A stretch of DNA of 64,000 bases from NCBI GenBank assembly GCA_032622095.1, contig CP136061.1, forward strand, positions 65,477,127-65,541,126, in the 5' to 3' direction. Both the position numbers and the translations under genes were made by a program. This document shows, one piece after another, positions 59,193-64,000 of this stretch (position 1 is the first letter of the stretch; the number at the start of each line of letters is the position of its first letter). Under the pieces are notes generated by a model. That model did not search any database. It saw only the letters and a list, made by a program, of their open reading frames with translations, and was not told the DNA's origin. The stretch is from Siphonodentalium dalli. Lineage: Eukaryota; Mollusca; Scaphopoda; Gadilida; Siphonodentaliidae.

Positions 59193-59930
59193 TGACACGG
59201 CTCTCGACCAATCAGATGGCGCCATTTCTCGGCTCGGTGAAATATAATTATATATAACTCTATTGTAGTCTATCCAGAACCGAATTTGGGACAGAACCGC
59301 ATTCAAGTTATCACATATTATAGTGTACGACTATATAATATTGGATGAATAATTAAAGCAAAGCACATTTCGTAAACATTGGTCTGGAACCCTGAATAGA
59401 TCATTAACAATGCAGCTTTGGTATTTTAGGTGTGCAATACATAAATAAATAAATTATAATATTTACAATTCAAAATATACAATGGCAAGACTTGGTATAA
59501 ACATTTCCTTTCGCCTCAAACATAATGGCGAGGGTTAATACGCTCCGATCTGAAGAACACTAAATCAGATCAATTTTAATTGAGAAATCTTTGCAATTTT
59601 AATTAAACAAATATAGACATTACGCATATTGGCAAAGAGGTGCAATACACATAATATTTGCGGCGAGTCCCGCCAATTGTTGGTTGGAGTATGGAGCGGT
59701 AACTATGGGGATACTGTTGGTTGGAATTATCGATTGATTGTCTACATCTCGCTCTTACAATCGTCCGGTTCCATTTGGCGTGAAAACATCGCGCAATCCA
59801 CTCAGAATGATAATAATTTATTTATTTAGTCCTCATTTGGGAGCGTAGAGGTTTTTCCATTTCTGTATTGCCTCTATAAATTATACAGAAGCAGAGGGCG
59901 TGGTTTTTTGTTTATCGCAAAACGCTCTTC
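59193..59930 (+). promoter_or_regulatory. Upstream region of the gene starting at 59931
   Basis: CCAATCAGATGGCGCC near 59208, CCAAT near 59669, TATAAA near 59874 and a GGGCGTGG box near 59896 lie ahead of the start codon. The TATA word about 57 bases before the ATG would allow a short 5' UTR. The promoter assignment is inference. Confidence 0.35.
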
Positions 59931-60064
59931 ATGGGAGCAGAAAAGTCTAAGCCGTCGTTCCCGGGATTCGGTACCGATTCTGTGGATTTATCGAAGAAGG
60001 CGAGAAACATGATTAACTGGGATAAAGTTCAACAGCATCGTATCGATTACTATTGGATCGTGGG
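59931..60064 (+). CDS. First coding exon of an unrecognised, possibly N-myristoylated protein (partial)
   Basis: ATG at 59931 opens MGAEKSKPSFPGFGTDSVDL, continuing to INWDKVQQHRIDYYWIVG, and a strong donor GG|GTGAGT follows at 60065 (phase 2). The frame would hit a stop just after the donor, as expected for an exon end. MGxxxS with a following lysine is the N-myristoylation consensus, suggesting a membrane-associated protein. Only 44 residues are visible; the next exon is not found in the remaining 3.9 kb. Family unknown. Confidence 0.6.
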
Positions 60065-60955
60065 GTGAGTAAATGGTGACATTCAGCATCACGCGCATGC
60101 ATGCTGTGTTTGATCTTTTGTTGTCCTCGTTGTTGATATTTTTAAATTGTGAACAAGCTTGGGTTGTTATGTTTATACATTTAATTCTGCTGGTGCTTTA
60201 ATGGTATGACTACTGAGCGATATATACTGAATATTTCCTGTATTAATTATCGTTTGATGTTCATCCTTGGGTATATTGCTTGGACCTTGGGCTAATGGAA
60301 CCTATTGATATCACGAAACGCTGAATAATTGAACATACCATGCTAATTATTACAAAACAAGTATTCATCTTTGTGAGGGTAACACATTTGATTTCGATAC
60401 ATGTATTACCGTTTCTGTCATGCAGTGGCTTAAATATAACGCGCTCAAACCCCACACTGCCCTTATATGCGCCGTCCCTATATACATGCTTGCTTTACAT
60501 CATGGTGTAGTATATACAATTGAGTCTCATATATTCATACTACCACGAAAAAGCATGCGCGTACATATCGGTACGGCGCAAAAGTGTAGTGCGGTTCGGA
60601 GCGTGGCGGGGTAGTTGGGTTTGGATATTGAACCTTATTTGACAAGTTTTGAGTGTTTTGTTATTTTCTGAGATTACTGGCGTTTTTCATTATAATCTTA
60701 CATGATTGACATTTGATCCACATGGATATTAAAAATATTTTATCTGCTGCTTATATCCTGCTATATATTTTCATCGATTTTATATAAAGCTTTTAAAAAA
60801 CTTGCGTTGGAGCTCTAGGGGTGTGGGCCGAATTCAGATAGGAAAACAAACTAGCGTTCCCGTGCATGCATGGAGAGTCCCAAAAATTGAATAAAAAAAT
60901 TTAAACCTTGTATTGTGGATTTTTATTTTCATCCACCCCCCCCCCAGTGCATGGT
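60065..60955. other. Intron of the 59931 gene, no other feature
   Basis: AT-rich, with CATGCATG words. No second exon recognised. Confidence 0.35.
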
Positions 60956-61132
60956 ACTGAATCCGCTTCCTAATGGCGCTTTCGGCGCGCGCCGAAAGCG
61001 ACAAAATGTGCGCCATTAGTAACGCGCCGAAAGCGACAAAAAGTGCGATATTAGCGCATGTTTCGTAATGGCGCATATTTTGTCGCTTGTGGCGCTTTTG
61101 GCGCCGAAAGCGCCATTAAGAAGTGGCCCTAA
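60956..61132. mobile_element. CpG-rich palindromic element, GGCGCTTTCGGCGC ends
   Basis: Left CGCTTCCTAATGGCGCTTTC and right GAAAGCGCCATTAAGAAGTG are inverted. Between them GCGCCGAAAGCGACAAAA and TTTTGTCGCTTGTGGCGC repeat in both orientations, and CGGCGCGCGCCG forms an inner palindrome. It contains a perfect E2F-type TTTGGCGC at 61097-61104. Very CpG-dense compared with its surroundings. Confidence 0.75.
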
Positions 61133-62804
61133 TAGTATTCCATAGTTCTGCATGCATGATTCATTCAAACTTCAGCCACATTCAACAACAACAACAACAA
61201 TCGAAAAGTTAGAAAAACAGCTATTATGAAGAGCGCAGATATATGTTAAACCAATTATTTGGCCAAATGACCGTGACCGTCGTCGGTCATTTGGTGAAAT
61301 ACCTAAATTTCAAAGTTATTTGGCCAAATAACTGAATTTTAGTGCCAGTCGTTTGCCCTGTGTTTGACTAATTTGGTGTCAAATCACATGGGACCATGCA
61401 TGGACGTGGCAAAAGAGGTCTCCGTTAGGAAGGGGTGTCCACCTTTGCATTTCCAACTGCACCCACTTGAAGCAAGTCCAATTCCAATTCAATACTTAAA
61501 TTCGCACTTCTTGGGTTGGAGTTTCCCCACAGATACCTCAAACTTTCCAACTGTCGGACATTTTCAACCTAACACCCATATCTATGTTTGTAAATTCCCT
61601 ACTGATTGTCATTTCAATAAAAAAAAGAAAAAAAGAAAGAGGACCCTTAAGTAGGAAAATATTAGACCGTTGGCGCAAAAACTACAAATTTCACACTCAA
61701 TATTGGACGGAATATCAAACTTTCAGAACAAATTCAACCTACTCTTTACCTGAATCCTATAAAGGCCCACTTAATTTTGAGTCACTGATTTATAGTGCCT
61801 TGATATACGGTTTTAATAACAATCTATGCCATAAAATATGATTAAAATACTATAGTTCATCACCATTTGAAACATCTGTGTCTCAGAAGATGGCCATAGA
61901 GAAATAGCAAACAGCTGAAATCAGAGAAGATACCCCGTTTTGGCTCCCAGAATGCAACCGAATTAAAACTAAAAATGTATGTTCAATGGGGAATAACTCT
62001 ATCTTTAAGATTTAGAGTTATCCCCCTCCATTGAAAATAATACAATGTGAACTACAATCCAGATGGAAAAAAAATATGTCAGTACAAACTCAACAAAAAC
62101 AACATGAACACAGTTTATTACACTGGATAAGTTGACAATACAATGCTTTGGAGCTTCCTCTTTCAAATAGTTTATAATATGGCATATATTTATATATGTG
62201 ATCTTGGGGTTCGAAAATTAAGTGGGCCTATATATAATGTCATAAACATGAATTTTCCAACTTTTAAAAAAAATTGCTAAAATTGGGGGAGGGGGTGAGA
62301 ACCCCGTCCTCACGGCCCATAAAGGGACATATATCTTTAATACTGCTTCTGTTATGGAGAAGAATAAAGATGTGCTATTGAGGCAGACAGATTCATCATC
62401 CTATTCCCACAGGACACATTTCAAGACCACATGGATTACCATGTTGCATGAATCATGAGCCAGAAGAATTGATTTTTCACTAAAACATTCCGTGATATCA
62501 TGATTGCTGTGATCATTTCTCTCATAGGATTGTGTTTATATTGGATAATGTCATGATATAGCTGCGAATCACATATCACACTAAGACATTAGAATGTTCA
62601 TAAATATAACTAGGCATAGATAAGGCTTTATGCACGTAAAAATCTCATATAACATTGCTGTTAATATAGTCTAGAGCTCTAAAAGTAGACCCTATATGCG
62701 TGACTTTAATTGAATCCAAATATGAAGTCGCATGCATGGACATCGTTAGTAATAATTTCTGCCAAACATGTGTTGCAATATAGGTTGCTAAGAAATTAGA
62801 ATAC
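61133..62804. other. Intronic or intergenic, no supported gene
   Basis: 61254-61345 has palindromes around TTATTTGGCCAAATRAC. 61978-62035 is a hairpin (CAATGGGGAATAACTCTA / TAGAGTTATCCCCCTCCATTG). 61630-62160 shows coding-like pieces with stops (GPLSRKILDRWRKNYKF) that I cannot assign. Confidence 0.35.
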
Positions 62805-63590
62805 TAAATACTCATTGACGTGTAGTTCCCTTGGGGCATGTTAAGATAATAAGTTCAACAAACAATGTGGCCGTGAGCAATCAAGAATGTGCAGTTATAT
62901 GGACGCCGTTCTGCTATTTATCACCTATTTTGCGCACAAAATGAATATATGATATCACAAATGATTTAAAGATATCACTAATTCCAATTTGTGAATTATA
63001 AATTCATTTATGATATCACAAAATTGAATTATTGATATCACAAAATACTTGTAGTATGAATATAGGGATATCACACTAATTAAATTTTGTGATATCACTA
63101 ATTCATTTTGTGATATCAATAAATAGAAAATGGCATAGCTGGACTACTATTCCGTCAACATTTTGTGATATCATTAAATACTAATTTTATGATATAATAA
63201 AATTGAATTATTGATATCAATAAATGCTTACTTATTTTGTGATGTCATATATTTGATTTTGTGATATCAAAAATGAATTTACGATAAAACTAATTCCATT
63301 TTGTGATATCTTAAAATAATTGTGTGATATCACTCATTTCTCAACATTTTATTATATCATAAAATCGAATTATTGATATCACTAAATACTTACTATTTTG
63401 TGATATCAATAATTCGATTTTGCGATATCCAACAATTAATTTATGATATCACGAATTGGAAGTAGAGATATTGTAAAATCATTTTGTGATATCATAAAAT
63501 ATAAAAATAATATCATATATATTGAGATAAGGTCGTTTGTTGTATTTATTATCTAAACATTTCCCACCAGTGAATATGAACCCTTCTGAA
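62805..63590. mobile_element. Foldback element enclosing a GATATC array
   Basis: Left arm GTTAAGATAATAAGTTCAAC and AAACAA near 62840-62868, right arm GTCGTTTGTTG...TTATTATCTAAACATTTCCC near 63531-63566: the ends of the GGGAAATGTT family. Between them are 17 exact GATATC sites (62951 to 63488), mostly as TTTTGTGATATCAC or TTATTGATATCA, plus several one-base variants. Spacing is 20-55 bp, less regular than at 923-1612. AT-rich, non-coding. Confidence 0.7.
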
Positions 63591-63990
63591 CACCCCCCCA
63601 GTGAATATGAACCCTTCTGAACACCCCCCAGTGAATATGAACCCTTCTGAACACCCCCCACCAGTGAATATGAACCCTTCTGAACACCCCCCCAGTGAAT
63701 ATGAACCCTTCTGAACACCCCCCCAGTGAATATGAACCCTTCTGAACACCCCCAGTGAATATGAACCCTTCTGAACACCCCCCCAGTGAATATGAACCCT
63801 TCTGAACACCCCCAGTGAATATGAACCCTTATGAACACCCCCCAGTAAATATGAACCCTTCTGAACACCCCCCAGTGAATATGAACCCTTCTGAACACCC
63901 CCCAGTGAATATGAACCCTTCTGCACACCCCCAGTGAATATGAACCCTTCTGCATCCCCCCCCCAGTGAATATGAACCCTTCTGCACTTG
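63573..63990. repeat. 30-31-bp minisatellite reaching the window edge
   Basis: About 14 units of CAGTGAATATGAACCCTTCT plus GAACACCCCC, with variation in the C-run length. The array probably ends or continues just outside the window. The repetitive ORFs on the minus strand are artefacts. Confidence 0.95.
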
Positions 63991-64000
63991 TATTATCTTT

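Noticed and set aside
61584-62160. Possible transposon coding remnant (GPLSRKILDRWRKNYKF)
   Set aside because: Suggestive composition but no motif of any polymerase or transposase that I can point to.
63479-63955. 158- and 125-codon minus-strand ORFs with RRVHIHWG repeats
   Set aside because: Translations of the 30-bp minisatellite, open in more than one frame.

Overview
The window is nuclear DNA of an invertebrate animal. Long introns, clean GT-AG splice sites, a large E2F7/E2F8-type gene and a secreted fibrinogen-domain gene exclude a prokaryote. The density of small foldback elements, poly-G/poly-C runs and catgtacatgta-type words suggests a lophotrochozoan, most likely a mollusc. That last step is inference, and a brachiopod, echinoderm or amphioxus is not excluded.

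Layout. (1) 1-400: probable last exon of a gene entering from the left. (2) 400-6600: repeat-rich, including a remarkable element at 923-1612 built from 24 regularly spaced GATATC palindromes between perfect terminal inverted repeats. (3) about 6600-26224: the E2F7/8 gene on the + strand. Two candidate promoter regions carry E2F-type sites. Ten coding exons (11499-26224) join with consistent phase into about 899 residues with two E2F DNA-binding domains. Its introns host a hAT-like element, a 256-bp nested palindrome, small MITEs and a TIR element holding a decayed ORF. (4) 26225-42600: no supported gene; 3' flank, intergenic DNA and many TTAA-flanked and foldback elements. (5) 42679-49339: a four-exon secreted coiled-coil plus fibrinogen-related-domain gene. 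One intron holds a 17-copy 44-bp minisatellite whose unit resembles a 5' splice site; the same intron holds a LINE reverse-transcriptase remnant. (6) 51350-58190: clustered non-autonomous repeats with CAGA-rich tails. One class is full of AAGGTCA nuclear-receptor half-sites, the other is a 122-bp sub-repeat array carrying NRF1-type palindromes. (7) 58677-59088: a minisatellite switching from a 22-bp to a 40-bp unit. (8) 59931-60064: first coding exon of a third, unrecognised gene with an N-myristoylation-type start, leaving the window to the right. (9) 62800-64000: a second GATATC-rich element and a minisatellite that appears to have grown from its tail sequence.

The genes do not form a pathway. 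E2F7/8 is a cell-cycle repressor. The fibrinogen-domain protein is probably an extracellular lectin or immune recognition protein. The third gene is unknown. The most unusual content lies in the repeats: phased palindrome arrays, iteron-bearing inverted repeats, repeats that would spread transcription-factor motifs, and minisatellites showing how their units arose.
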